Part shown: positions 8,112-16,717 of the stretch, in pieces
Position numbering within the stretch: the stretch's first letter is position 1
Layout of the letters: the number at the start of each line of letters is the position of its first letter
Source of the DNA: Amycolatopsis nigrescens CSC17Ta-90
GTDB lineage: Bacteria > Actinomycetota > Actinomycetes > Mycobacteriales > Pseudonocardiaceae
Direction: 5' to 3'
NCBI RefSeq assembly: GCF_000384315.1
Contig: NZ_ARVW01000001.1
Location: 1,001,746-1,065,745, forward strand
Length of the DNA: 64,000 bases
Position numbers and translations under genes: made by a program
Notes under the pieces: generated by a model
The model's database searches: none
What the model was told of the DNA's origin: nothing
The model's input: the letters and a program-made list of their open reading frames with translations, nothing else

Positions 8112-9014
8112 CTACTTCCCGGCACCGAGCGTGAGGCCGGTGATGATGCGTCGAGCGAGCAGGATGTACAGCACCAGCATCGGGAGCACCACGATGGTGA
8201 CCCCGGCGATCAGGCCGCCGTACTCGGACTGGTAGCTGGCCGCGCCGTAGAACGTGAACAGCGCCCTTGCCAGGGTGAAGTTGGCGTTGTCCTGGAGGAA
8301 CACGATGGCCAGCAGGGTCTCGTTCCACAGCCCGATCGCGTTCAGGATGAGCGCGGTGATCAGCCCGCCCCTTGCCAGCGGCAGCATGATGGACAGGAAA
8401 GTGCGGATCGGCGAGGCGCCGTCGATCGCCGCCGCCTCCTCCATCTCGTCCGGCAGCGAGCGGAAGAACCCGGTCAGCAGGAACACCGTGAACGGCAGCG
8501 AAAGCGCCACGTAGACCAGGAACAGCCCGAACAGGTTGTTCACCAGCCGGAACTCGGCCATGCCCACGAACAGCGGGATGATCACGGTCTGGAACGGCAC
8601 GCCCATGCCGATCGCGAAGAAGTTGGTCAGCCCGTTCGAGCCGCGCACCCCCAGCCGGGTCAGCGCGTAGGCGGCGGGCGCGGCGATCGCCACCACGGCC
8701 ACCGCGGACAGCCCGACCAGCAGCACGGTGGTCAGGAACGCCGAGCCGAACCCGGCCTGGTTCCAGGCGTAGACGAAGTTGCGGAACGGCTCCCCGGTGA
8801 CGAACCACTGCCGTGGAAGCTGGAAGGGCTGGGTGAAGATCTCCACCGGGGTCTTGAACGAAGACGAGATCAGCCAGTACAGCACGAACACGTTGAACGC
8901 GGTGAACAACCAGACCACGGTCATGCCGAGCAGCCGCAGCGGGCTGAACCGCTTCGAGCCGGGTGGCCGCTTCGGCTTGCGCGGTGGCCGCCGTAGTTCG
9001 GACACTGTGGACAT
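8112..9014 (-). CDS. Sugar ABC transporter permease (MalG-type)
   Basis: This 300-residue membrane protein has six predicted helices. The first (residues about 28-50) follows a Pro/Arg-rich cytoplasmic tail. The EAA loop that docks on the ATPase is MEEAAAIDGASPIRTFLSIMLP (about residue 190 on). It pairs with the permease at 9027-9974 and belongs to the CUT1 carbohydrate importers, which take up oligosaccharides or monosaccharides. Only 11 nt separate it from the ATPase gene. Substrate is inferred from the neighbouring GalNAc-glycan enzymes. Confidence 0.9.
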   Translation of the reverse strand: MSTVSELRRPPRKPKRPPGSKRFSPLRLLGMTVVWLFTAFNVFVLYWLISSSFKTPVEIFTQPFQLPRQWFVTGEPFRNFVYAWNQAGFGSAFLTTVLLVGLSAVAVVAIAAPAAYALTRLGVRGSNGLTNFFAIGMGVPFQTVIIPLFVGMAEFRLVNNLFGLFLVYVALSLPFTVFLLTGFFRSLPDEMEEAAAIDGASPIRTFLSIMLPLARGGLITALILNAIGLWNETLLAIVFLQDNANFTLARALFTFYGAASYQSEYGGLIAGVTIVVLPMLVLYILLARRIITGLTLGAGK

Positions 9015-9026
9015 TCGCGCTTCCCC

Positions 9027-9974
9027 TCAGAACTGGATCGCGTCGCGGCGCATCAGCCGGCGCAGCAGGACGACGAACACCGACACCAGCACGATCATCA
9101 TCACCGCGCAGGCACAGGCCGCGCCGTAGGCCGGGGTGCCCCTGGTGCCGAAGGACCGGTCGAACACGTAGATGCCCAGCGTCCACGAGCGGATCGGCGG
9201 CGAATAGGTGCCCGGCCCGGCCAGCACGAAGACCATCTCGAAGATCTTCATCGCGTTGATCGTCCACAGCACCCCGGCCACCCCGACCACGTCCCAGGTC
9301 AGCGGCAGGGTGATGTTGCGGAACTTCTGCCACGGCGACGCACCGGCGATCTCGGAGTCCTCGTAGAGGTACGGCGGGATCCGGTCCACCGCGGCCATCA
9401 GGATGGTGATGTAGAAGCCCGAGCTGGCCCAGACCAGCGCCGCGATCACCGCGTAGGTCACGTTCTCCGGCTGCAGGAACTTGACCGCGTCCAGCCCGAT
9501 GCCTTCGAGCATGAAGTTGGCCAGCCCCTGCTTGCCCGGCTGGTACTTGAACACGAAGCCGAGGAACATGCCCAGCGCCACCGGCGCCACGATGTTCGGG
9601 AAGAACAGGATGGCGCGCACCAGTTTCCCGCCGCGCATGTCCCGCAGCACCATGGTGAACAGGAACGCGAGCAGGAAGGTGCCCGCCCCGCCGACCACGA
9701 TGTAGAGCAGCGTGTTGAAGAAGGAGTACCGGAACGCTTCGCTGGCGAACATCTCCCGGTACTGGGTGAGCCCGTTGAACTTCGGGGTGTCCCCGGCCCC
9801 GGCCCAGCTGGAGAAGCTGAGCACCGCGGTGGCGATCGTCGGCACCACCAGGAACACCACGTACAGCACGATCGCCGGGGTGAGCAGCGGCCAGAACAGC
9901 CGCCGCTTCCCCTTCAGCGCCGCGCCCGCGTTCGAACTGGTGGCGCGCGGCGCAGGAGCTACCAGCTGCGCCAT
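9027..9974 (-). CDS. Sugar ABC transporter permease (MalF-type)
   Basis: This 315-residue permease begins with a soluble Ala-rich tail, then a helix at about residues 28-50 (FWPLLTPAIVLYVVFLVVP). The EAA loop is EDSEIAGASPWQKFRNITLPL. It is the partner of the MalG-type permease and follows the binding protein with a TGATG overlap (stop 9974-9976, start 9974), so the two are translationally coupled. Confidence 0.9.
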   Translation of the reverse strand: MAQLVAPAPRATSSNAGAALKGKRRLFWPLLTPAIVLYVVFLVVPTIATAVLSFSSWAGAGDTPKFNGLTQYREMFASEAFRYSFFNTLLYIVVGGAGTFLLAFLFTMVLRDMRGGKLVRAILFFPNIVAPVALGMFLGFVFKYQPGKQGLANFMLEGIGLDAVKFLQPENVTYAVIAALVWASSGFYITILMAAVDRIPPYLYEDSEIAGASPWQKFRNITLPLTWDVVGVAGVLWTINAMKIFEMVFVLAGPGTYSPPIRSWTLGIYVFDRSFGTRGTPAYGAACACAVMMIVLVSVFVVLLRRLMRRDAIQF

Positions 9975-11407
9975 CAGCCCTGAGCCCGCCAGAACTCGGC
10001 CGTCTTGACCACCAACTGGTCGACGAACTGCTGCGCGGTGATGGTGCCCTTCAGCGCGGCGTTGCTGATCGGGTAGAACACGCCGTCCACGTACTTGCCG
10101 CCGAACAGCCCGTCGATCCCGTCCTTGATCAGCATGTGCTCCTTCTTCGGATCGTCGAGCACCGCCTTGATCTCCTTGAGGTCGTCCGGCACCGGCAGGT
10201 CCGGCCGCGGGGTCAGGTTGTCGCTGACCGCCGGGATCCCGGCCAGCAGGTCCTTGTTCAGCAGGTAGGCGATGAACGCCTTGGCCGGCTCGGGGTTCTT
10301 CGCCTTGGCCAGCACGGAGAACCCGATCGGCAGCTGCTCCACGATGTCGTGCGTGGCGCCGTCGGGCATCGGGAACTGGAAGGAGCCGTAGCTGATCGCC
10401 TTGCCGCCGCCCTGCTTGCCGAGGTACTCGCGGGTCTCACTGGGCAGCCAGCTGCCGTTGAAGATGTAGTCCGACTCGCCGTCCGCCCAGCGCTGCTGCA
10501 CCTGCGGGAACTTCGACGCGTCCCAGCCGTCCACCAGGTACCCGCCCTTGGCCAGCTGCTCGACCAGCTGTGCGGCCTTCAGGAAACCGGGGTCTCGCCA
10601 TGCTTCGCCGGTGCGATCCTGCACCGCGCGGGCCAGCCCGCCGGGGCCGACGTACCTGGCGGCGAGCTGGGTGAAGAAGTAGGTGTTGTAGTCGTTGATG
10701 TCGCCGTCCTGGCTGATCGCCGGCTTCCCCGCCTGCTTGCTCTTGTCGAACAACCCGAACAGCTCCGGCATGGTCTTCGGCGGGGTGATCTGCCCGCTTT
10801 CCTTGCGGTACCACCAGGCGTCGCTGATCAGCTCGTAGGGCACCAGCACCGGCTTGCCGGCCGCGTCCTTGTTCTGCGGCATCTCGAACGAGGTCGGCGC
10901 GAGCACGTCGCGCACGGTCTTGTCGCCTTCGCCCACCTTCAGCGAGAAGACGTCCTCCACGCTCTGCGTCCCGCCGGGCGCGACCACCGCCGCGTTCATC
11001 TGGTTCAGGTCCTGGTCGACAAGATCGGGCACGTCGTCGGTGTTCAGCGCCGGGGCGACGTTCTGGGTGAGCAGCTTGCGGCCGAGCCACTGCACGTCCA
11101 CCGCCACCCCGGTCTTCTGGGTGAAGCAGTCGATCGCCTTCTTGAGCACCTTGCCCTGCGGCTCGTCGGCGGTCCACATGGACCAGTAGGTGAACTGCTT
11201 GCCGGCGGGCTTCACGCCCGGCTCCGGACAGGGCGCGCTGAGGTACTGGTCGGCGCCGGGCAGCTTGTTCTCGCCGCCGCCGGCGGTCTCCTGGCCGGTC
11301 GGGGTGCCGCAGGCGGTCAGGCCGAGCACCCCCAGCACGGCCGTCAGGCCCACCACCACTGTGCTTTTCCTGCCGGTCTTGCCTGACCTTCCGCGAGCTT
11401 CCCGCAT
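9974..11407 (-). CDS. Extracellular sugar-binding lipoprotein of ABC importer
   Basis: This 477-residue family 1 solute-binding protein has a lipoprotein signal: positively charged start, a VVVGLTAVLGVLG core, lipobox LTAC with the acylated Cys near residue 34. The mature part has the usual two-lobe features (YWSMWTADEP, FNGSWLPSETREYL, PAKAFIAYLLNKD). I chose the ATG at 11407 because AGGTGG lies 5 nt upstream; a GTG at 11416 is also possible. It is the first gene of the importer operon. Promoter and likely operator lie in the 260-bp gap shared with the divergent GH109 gene. Confidence 0.92.
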   Translation of the reverse strand: MREARGRSGKTGRKSTVVVGLTAVLGVLGLTACGTPTGQETAGGGENKLPGADQYLSAPCPEPGVKPAGKQFTYWSMWTADEPQGKVLKKAIDCFTQKTGVAVDVQWLGRKLLTQNVAPALNTDDVPDLVDQDLNQMNAAVVAPGGTQSVEDVFSLKVGEGDKTVRDVLAPTSFEMPQNKDAAGKPVLVPYELISDAWWYRKESGQITPPKTMPELFGLFDKSKQAGKPAISQDGDINDYNTYFFTQLAARYVGPGGLARAVQDRTGEAWRDPGFLKAAQLVEQLAKGGYLVDGWDASKFPQVQQRWADGESDYIFNGSWLPSETREYLGKQGGGKAISYGSFQFPMPDGATHDIVEQLPIGFSVLAKAKNPEPAKAFIAYLLNKDLLAGIPAVSDNLTPRPDLPVPDDLKEIKAVLDDPKKEHMLIKDGIDGLFGGKYVDGVFYPISNAALKGTITAQQFVDQLVVKTAEFWRAQG

Positions 11408-11579
11408 GGTCACCACCTGATCGAAGTCAGCAGATTTCGCGCAGATTCTGCACGTTGGTGCGCAGTTTTGTTCGATTTCACGCAGTTGTCAACAGTCGCA
11501 CTCGGAGGAAGCTGCGCGAACGTCACCTAGAGGCTACGCGTGATCACCGTGTGCACAAGTGCTCGATCTTGCTCTTTTC

Positions 11580-11624
11580 TGATCGAAATTACGTGAAAGC
11601 CTTGACTTGCATGCACTTTCGATC
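11580..11624. promoter_or_regulatory. Candidate DeoR operator and GH109 promoter
   Basis: Read on the minus strand, 11598-11580 is TTTCACGTAATTTCGATCA, two TTTC units 10 bp apart. It matches the agaS-side site at 17642-17660 (TTTCGCTCACTTTCGATCA) at 15 of 19 positions. A further CACTTTCGATC lies at 11614-11624 and a TTGACT -35-like hexamer at 11602. A looser TTCGATTTCACG copy is at about 11471-11482. The rest of the 262-bp divergent gap shows no gene. Confidence 0.5.
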
Positions 11625-11669
11625 GGATCCTCGGAGCATCACCGAGACCCGCCCATGATGGAGGCGCAG

Positions 11670-13106
11670 ATGGTCGACGAACCCCACCCCGAGCTGTCCC
11701 GGCTGTCCCGCCGGACCGCGCTGCGAACCGGCGCCGGTGCCGTCGCCGCCGGAGCAGGCATGGCCGCGCTGGGCACCGGTCCCGCGGCCGCCGCGGAAAG
11801 TGGCTCCAGCGACTTCAGTGGCTTCAGTGGCTTCAGCGCGGACGAATGGTCGCCGAAGCCGCGGGGCAAGACGATGATGGGCGTCCCCTTCGAACCGCGG
11901 GCGACGGTGCGGGTCGGCATCATCGGCCTCGGCAACCGGGGCGCGTCGATGCTGCCGTTGTTCCTCGCCGTGCCGGAAGTGCGGGTAACCGCCATCTGCG
12001 ACATCAACGCGGACTTCGTGGCGAAGGCATCGGCGGCCATCACCAAGGCCGGCCAGCCCGCCCCGGCCACCTTCACCGGCAGCGACCACGCCTTCGAAAA
12101 GCTCTGCCGGCGCGACGACGTGGACTTCGTCTACGTGGCAACACCTTGGGAATGGCACACCACCATGTCGCTGGCCGCGATGCGGGGCGGCAAGCACGTC
12201 GGCTCGGAGTGCCCGATCGCGACCACGGTGGCCGACCTGTGGGAGCTGGTGAACACCTCCGAGCAGACCCGGCGGCACTGCATCCAGCTGGAGAACTGCT
12301 GCTACGGGCAGAACGAGCTGCGGGTGCTGCGGATGGCGCACGAAGGCCTGTTCGGCGAGCTGCTGCACGGCTCCGGCGCCTACCTGCACGACCTGCGCGA
12401 GCTGCTCTTCTCCGACACCTACTACCAGGGCCAGTGGCGGCGCGGCTGGCACACCAAGGTCAACGGCGACCTCTACCCCACGCACGGCCTCGGCCCGGTC
12501 GCGTCCTACATGGACATCAACAGGGGTGACCGGCTGGTCCGGATCAGCTCGATGAGCACGCCCGCGCTCGGCCTCGCCGACTACCGCGCCAAGCACGTGC
12601 CGGCCGGCGACCCCAAGTGGCGCGAGCGCTACGTGGACGGCGACGTCACGATGAGCCTGCTGCAGACCGAACGCGGCCGGGTCATCCACCTGGTGCACGG
12701 CGTCTCGAACCCGCACCCGTACTCCCGGCTGAACCACCTGGCCGGCACCAACGGGGTGTTCGAGGACTACCCGGCGCGGATCTACCTCGAGCCGAAGCAC
12801 TCGGGCGACCGCTGGGGCAGCTTCGCCGACTTCGCCGGCTACGACCACTGGCTGTGGAAGGACGTCGGCCCCGGCCCCGGCGGGCACGGCGGAATGGACT
12901 ACCTGATGGTCTACCGGCTGGCCCAGACCATGCGGCTCGGGCTCGCGCCGGACATCGACGTCTACGACTCCGCGGCCTGGAACGCACCGTTCGCGCTCAG
13001 CGCGATGTCGGTCCAGCGCGGCGGCACGCCGATCCCCTTCCCGGACTTCACCCGCGGCGCCTGGAAGACTCCGCACCCCGGAACCGACTCGCCGAAGCCG
13101 GGCTGA
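11670..13106 (+). CDS. Tat-exported GH109-type alpha-N-acetylgalactosaminidase
   Basis: This 478-residue protein has a twin-arginine signal ([20 protein letters not shown] at 14-15) and a Gfo/Idh/MocA Rossmann fold with GIIGLGNRG at 83-91. GH109 enzymes use tightly bound NAD to remove terminal alpha-GalNAc (A antigen, Tn). The motifs I associate with GH109 are present in order: [46 protein letters not shown] (His272) and MDINRGDRL. Several earlier Met codons are in frame, but only the ATG at 11670 has a ribosome site (GGAGG, 5 nt away) and puts the Tat signal at the N-terminus. It is divergent from the importer operon. An oxidoreductase role cannot be excluded from sequence alone. Confidence 0.82.
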   Translation: MVDEPHPELSRLSRRTALRTGAGAVAAGAGMAALGTGPAAAAESGSSDFSGFSGFSADEWSPKPRGKTMMGVPFEPRATVRVGIIGLGNRGASMLPLFLAVPEVRVTAICDINADFVAKASAAITKAGQPAPATFTGSDHAFEKLCRRDDVDFVYVATPWEWHTTMSLAAMRGGKHVGSECPIATTVADLWELVNTSEQTRRHCIQLENCCYGQNELRVLRMAHEGLFGELLHGSGAYLHDLRELLFSDTYYQGQWRRGWHTKVNGDLYPTHGLGPVASYMDINRGDRLVRISSMSTPALGLADYRAKHVPAGDPKWRERYVDGDVTMSLLQTERGRVIHLVHGVSNPHPYSRLNHLAGTNGVFEDYPARIYLEPKHSGDRWGSFADFAGYDHWLWKDVGPGPGGHGGMDYLMVYRLAQTMRLGLAPDIDVYDSAAWNAPFALSAMSVQRGGTPIPFPDFTRGAWKTPHPGTDSPKPG

Positions 13107-13181
13107 GCCGTTCGGCCCTACCCGCACCGCCGCGCGTAGTAGTTTCGGTGCAACTTGCAACCGCGGTGGAAGGGTCGAGGC

Positions 13182-13967
13182 GTGGATCGGCACGAACGGC
13201 TGAGTGCCCTGCTGGACATGATCGGGCAGCGGGACAAGATCGACGTCGAGCAGACGGCCGAAGAGCTCGACGTGTCACCCGCGACGATCCGTCGCGACCT
13301 CGACCACCTGGCAGGGCGCCAGCTGCTCACCCGCACCCGCGGCGGGGCGGTGGCCAGCAACGTCGCCTACGACCTGCCGCTGCGGCACAAGGCGGCCAGG
13401 CACGCGCCGGAGAAGCAGCGGATCAGCGCGGCGGCCTCCCGGCTGGTCGAGCGCGGCATGGTGATCGGGCTCAACGGCGGCACCACCAGCACCGAGGTGG
13501 GCCGCGCGGTGGCCACCCGGCCGGACTTCAACGACCGCGGCGACACCCCGGCGCTGACCGTGGTGACCAACGCGCTGAACATCGCCAACGAGCTGGCGGT
13601 GCGGCCGAACATCAAGATCGTGGTGACCGGCGGGGTGGCCCGGCAGCATTCCTTCGAGCTGACCGGGCCGCTGGCCACGCTGATCCTGCACGAGATCACC
13701 CTGGACGTGGTCTTCCTCGGCGTGGACGCCTTCGACCCCGCCCGCGGCGCCTACGCGCACCACGAGGGCGAGGCCAGCATCAACAAGCTGATGGCTTCGC
13801 GGGCCAGGCAGGTGGTCGTGGTCGCGGACAGCTCGAAACTGGGCGGGCACGCGTTCGCGCAGATCAGCCCGACCTCGGCGGTGCACCTGCTGATCACCGA
13901 CACCGACGCGGACCCGGCCACCGTCACCGCCTTCGAAACCGAAGGCGTCAAAGTCCTCACCGCCTAG
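13182..13967 (+). CDS. DeoR-family transcriptional regulator (paralogue 2)
   Basis: This 261-residue protein is a paralogue of the regulator at 4326-5108. It has a DeoR helix-turn-helix in residues 4-58 (VSPATIRRDLDHL) and the sugar-phosphate-binding domain with GLNGGTTSTEVG and DSSKLGGHAF. The GTG at 13182 gives VDRHERLSA, which lines up with MKRHERLSG of the paralogue; an in-frame TTG at 13155 is less likely. It follows the GH109 gene by 75 bp and converges on the aldolase operon. It probably controls the catabolic half of the locus. Confidence 0.88.
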   Translation: MDRHERLSALLDMIGQRDKIDVEQTAEELDVSPATIRRDLDHLAGRQLLTRTRGGAVASNVAYDLPLRHKAARHAPEKQRISAAASRLVERGMVIGLNGGTTSTEVGRAVATRPDFNDRGDTPALTVVTNALNIANELAVRPNIKIVVTGGVARQHSFELTGPLATLILHEITLDVVFLGVDAFDPARGAYAHHEGEASINKLMASRARQVVVVADSSKLGGHAFAQISPTSAVHLLITDTDADPATVTAFETEGVKVLTA

Positions 13968-13980
13968 CTCTCCCGGTGGT

Positions 13981-14032
13981 CCCTCAAGGCCACCTTAGGG
14001 GCGTTGAACGCCCTCATGGTGGCCTTAAGGGG
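13981..14032. terminator. Palindrome of the AAGGCCACC family between converging genes
   Basis: Arms 13981-14005 and 14007-14032 pair around a single central G (GCGTT-G-AACGC core, AAGGCCACC/GGTGGCCTT outside). The TAA of the aldolase gene (14025-14027, minus strand) is inside the right arm. It probably ends transcription from both the DeoR gene and the aldolase operon. Confidence 0.8.
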
Positions 14033-14855
14033 CGGCCAGCAGGGTGAGCAGGCGGGTGACTTCGGCGGCGAGGTGGTCGCGGCCGGCGCCGAGGTACTTG
14101 CGGGGGTCGACGGTGCCGGGGCGGTCGGTGAGGAAGGCCCGCATCCCGGCGGTGAACTCCTTGTTCAGCTGGGTGGCGATATTGATCTTGGCCATGCCGG
14201 CCCGCACCGCGGCGGCGAGGTGCTCGTCCGCCACCCCGGACGAACCGTGCAGCACCAGCGGGACCGGCACCGCCGCCCGCAGCTCCGCGATCAGCCCGAA
14301 GTCCAGTGCGGCGTCGCGGGTGAGCATCGCGTGCGAGCTGCCGACCGCCACCGCGAGCGCGTCCACCCCGGTCGCTTCGACGAACGCGGCCGCCTCGGCC
14401 GGATCGGTGCGCGCGCCCGGCGCGTGCACCCCGTCCTTGCCGCCGACCTCGCCAAGCTCGGCCTCCACCCATACTCCGCGTCCGTGGCAGTGGGCGACCA
14501 TCTCCCTGGTGGCCCGCACGTTCTCCGGGTAGTCCAGCGCGGAGCCGTCGAACATCACCGAGCCGAAGCCGAGCTCGACCGCCTCGCGCACCAGCTCCGG
14601 CGACTCGGCGTGGTCCAGGTGCACCGCGACCTCCACCTCGGCCGCCCGCGCCGCGGCCAGCATCGCCGAGCCGATCGGCGCCAGCGCGCCGTGGTAGCGC
14701 ACCGCGTTCTGGCTCAGCTGCAGGATCACCGGCTGCCCGGCGGCGGTGGCCCCGGCGACGATCCCGGTCAGGTGCTCGATCCCGATCACGTTGAACGCGC
14801 CGCACCCGCCGTCGCCCCGCGCCGCGAGCACTTCCCCCGCCCCAACCAGCGACAT
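14025..14855 (-). CDS. Class II tagatose/fructose-bisphosphate aldolase (KbaY/GatY type)
   Basis: This 276-residue zinc aldolase splits ketose 1,6-bisphosphate into DHAP and glyceraldehyde-3-phosphate. Asp81/His82 in VHLDHAES are the catalytic Asp and a zinc ligand. VMFDGSALDY, EAELGEVGG, LHGSSGV (second zinc His region) and KINIATQLN (phosphate site) follow in family order. The short length fits GatY/KbaY rather than the larger fructose-bisphosphate aldolases. The ATG at 14855 has GGAAGGG upstream. It is the last gene of the agaS-ROK-pfkB operon, so tagatose-1,6-bisphosphate is the likely substrate. Confidence 0.88.
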   Translation of the reverse strand: MSLVGAGEVLAARGDGGCGAFNVIGIEHLTGIVAGATAAGQPVILQLSQNAVRYHGALAPIGSAMLAAARAAEVEVAVHLDHAESPELVREAVELGFGSVMFDGSALDYPENVRATREMVAHCHGRGVWVEAELGEVGGKDGVHAPGARTDPAEAAAFVEATGVDALAVAVGSSHAMLTRDAALDFGLIAELRAAVPVPLVLHGSSGVADEHLAAAVRAGMAKINIATQLNKEFTAGMRAFLTDRPGTVDPRKYLGAGRDHLAAEVTRLLTLLAAP

Positions 14856-14871
14856 GACCCTTCCCTCTCTT

Positions 14872-15786
14872 TCACGGACCATCGAGTTGCGTGACGGTGA
14901 CGGAGTGGTGTTCGGAGCGGTAGTGCGCCAGGTCGACGTCGCCGGCGAGCTGGCCGAGCACGGCGGCGGCCGACAGGGCGACGGCGCGGCGGAGCACGGC
15001 GGGCCAGCCGGCGCCCCGCGCGAGTTCCAGCGCGATACCGGCGACGGCGGCATCCCCGGCGCCGGTGGGGTTGCCGGTCAGGACCTCGGAGGGTTTCGCC
15101 AGCCATTCCCCGTCAGCGGTACTGGCCAGCAGGCCGTCCTCGCCGAGCGACACCAGCACCGCACCGGCGCCGCCCTCGCGCAGCGCGGCGGCCGCGGCCC
15201 GCGGGTCGCCGATCCCGGTCACCTCGAGCAGTTCGGCCAGGTTGGGCTTGACCACGGACGGGCGGGCGGCCAGCCCGGCCAGCAGCGCGTCGCCCGAAGT
15301 GTCCAGCACGGACGGTCCGGCCGCGGCACCGAGCAGCCGCGCGTACCCGTCCGCGGGCGCGCCGGGCGGCAGGCTGCCCGAGCACACCAGCACCGACGCC
15401 GCCGGTGCCAGCCGCTCGACCAGCCAGGTGAGCGCGGCCCATTCGCGTTCGGTCAGCTCCGCACCCGGCTCGTTGAGCAGCGTGACGGTCTTGTCCATTG
15501 TGGACACCAGGGTGGTGGTCCGCCGGGAGTTCGCGCCGATCGCGACCAGCTCGTGCCGAATACCGGCCGCAGCCAGGTCGGCGCGCAGCGACTCGCCGTC
15601 CGGCCCGCCCGCGGTGCCCGCCGCGCAGACCGTCACCCCAAGCGTGTGCAGCACCCTCGCCACGTTCACGCCCTTGCCACCGGCCCGCCGGTCCACCCTG
15701 CTCGCCCGGTGCGCGCGGTCGGGCACCAGCCGGTCGAGCGTGTAGGTGACGTCGAGCGCGGTGTTCGGGGTGACGGTCAGGATCAT
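14872..15786 (-). CDS. PfkB-family sugar-phosphate kinase (tagatose-6-P / fructose-1-P kinase type)
   Basis: This 304-residue kinase of the LacC/FruK branch starts MILTVTPNTALDVTY, a typical opening for that branch. GGKGVNVARVL forms the substrate-binding motif, and GNPTGAGDAAVAG carries the catalytic Asp245 in the second PfkB signature. Its start overlaps the ROK stop (ATGA) and the aldolase follows after 16 nt. In this order tagatose-6-phosphate phosphorylation is the best fit; 1-phosphofructokinase is the alternative, but no fructose PTS gene is present here. Confidence 0.87.
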   Translation of the reverse strand: MILTVTPNTALDVTYTLDRLVPDRAHRASRVDRRAGGKGVNVARVLHTLGVTVCAAGTAGGPDGESLRADLAAAGIRHELVAIGANSRRTTTLVSTMDKTVTLLNEPGAELTEREWAALTWLVERLAPAASVLVCSGSLPPGAPADGYARLLGAAAGPSVLDTSGDALLAGLAARPSVVKPNLAELLEVTGIGDPRAAAAALREGGAGAVLVSLGEDGLLASTADGEWLAKPSEVLTGNPTGAGDAAVAGIALELARGAGWPAVLRRAVALSAAAVLGQLAGDVDLAHYRSEHHSVTVTQLDGP

Positions 15787-16685
15787 CCGGCCGCCTCCAG
15801 CGCGAGCAGGCCGGCCCCGAGACAGCCCGCCTCGTCGCCCAGTTCGGCGACCCGCAGCTCCGGCATCCGCTGGAAGGTCAGCCGCGCGGAAAGCCAGTGC
15901 CGCAATGGGTCGAGCACGAAGTCCCCGGCGCCGAACAGGCCGCCGCCGAGCACTACCACCTCCGGCGCCAGCAGGGTGGTCAGCGTGTGGATGCCCCGGC
16001 CGAGAGCGTGCACGGCTTCCTCGAGCACCGCGGCGGCATCCGGGTCGCCCGCGCGAGCGGCTTGCACCACCTGTTCCGCACCGGCCGCCGGCCGCCCGGT
16101 CCGCGCGGCGAACCGCCGGGCGATCGCTGCCGCGGACGCGATCGCCTCCAGGCAGCCGGTGGCCCCGCAGCCGCACTTCTCCTGGTGCCCCACGTCGATG
16201 TGGCCGAGCTCGCCGGCCAGCCCGCCCGCACGGTACGGCCGGCCGTCCAGCAGCAGGGCGGCCGCGATCCCGGTACCGACCGGCAGCACGACCGCGCTGG
16301 CGAAACCGCGAGCCGCGCCGAGCCGGTACTCGGCCAGCCCGCCCGCGGTGACGTCGTGCCCGAAGGCCACCGGAACGTCCAGCCGGCGGCGCAGCAGGTC
16401 CGCGAACGGCACCTCGCGCCAGCCGAGGTTCGCGGAGAACCGGGCGATCCCGGCCTGGTCGTCCACGATCCCGGGGATCACCACGCCCACCGCCGCCACC
16501 TGCCGGTCGAATCCGGCCACCAGCCGGGCGACCTGGTCGCCGATCGCCTCCGCGGTGGCGGTGCCGTCCGTTCCGCGCGCGGTGGGTTCGCGCAGGGCCG
16601 CGAGCTGCCGCAGCTCCTCGTCGAGCAGGGCCGCCTTGACACTCGTGCCGCCCACGTCGAAGGCCGCGACCAGTTTTTCAGTCAT
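15783..16685 (-). CDS. ROK-family sugar kinase (candidate GalNAc or GlcNAc kinase)
   Basis: This 300-residue ROK kinase has the ATP motif DVGGTSVKAALLD at residues 10-22, the substrate-contacting GELGH at 158-162, and the zinc cluster CGCGATGC (Cys171, 173, 178). The presumed catalytic Asp is 111 in FGHDVTA, where many ROK kinases read ENDAN; this change near the active site is notable. It lies between agaS and the pfkB gene. The importer is ABC-type, so incoming sugar arrives unphosphorylated and a kinase is needed; this is the obvious candidate. Confidence 0.85.
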   Translation of the reverse strand: MTEKLVAAFDVGGTSVKAALLDEELRQLAALREPTARGTDGTATAEAIGDQVARLVAGFDRQVAAVGVVIPGIVDDQAGIARFSANLGWREVPFADLLRRRLDVPVAFGHDVTAGGLAEYRLGAARGFASAVVLPVGTGIAAALLLDGRPYRAGGLAGELGHIDVGHQEKCGCGATGCLEAIASAAAIARRFAARTGRPAAGAEQVVQAARAGDPDAAAVLEEAVHALGRGIHTLTTLLAPEVVVLGGGLFGAGDFVLDPLRHWLSARLTFQRMPELRVAELGDEAGCLGAGLLALEAAG

Positions 16686-16717
16686 GGGCGGATTCTTTCC
16701 GAAGCCGTGCGGCCAGG

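Noticed and set aside
11408..11669. Possible small gene in the divergent gap (short plus-strand frame from 11455)
   Set aside because: No ribosome site, codon use unlike the neighbours, and it covers the presumed promoters and operators.
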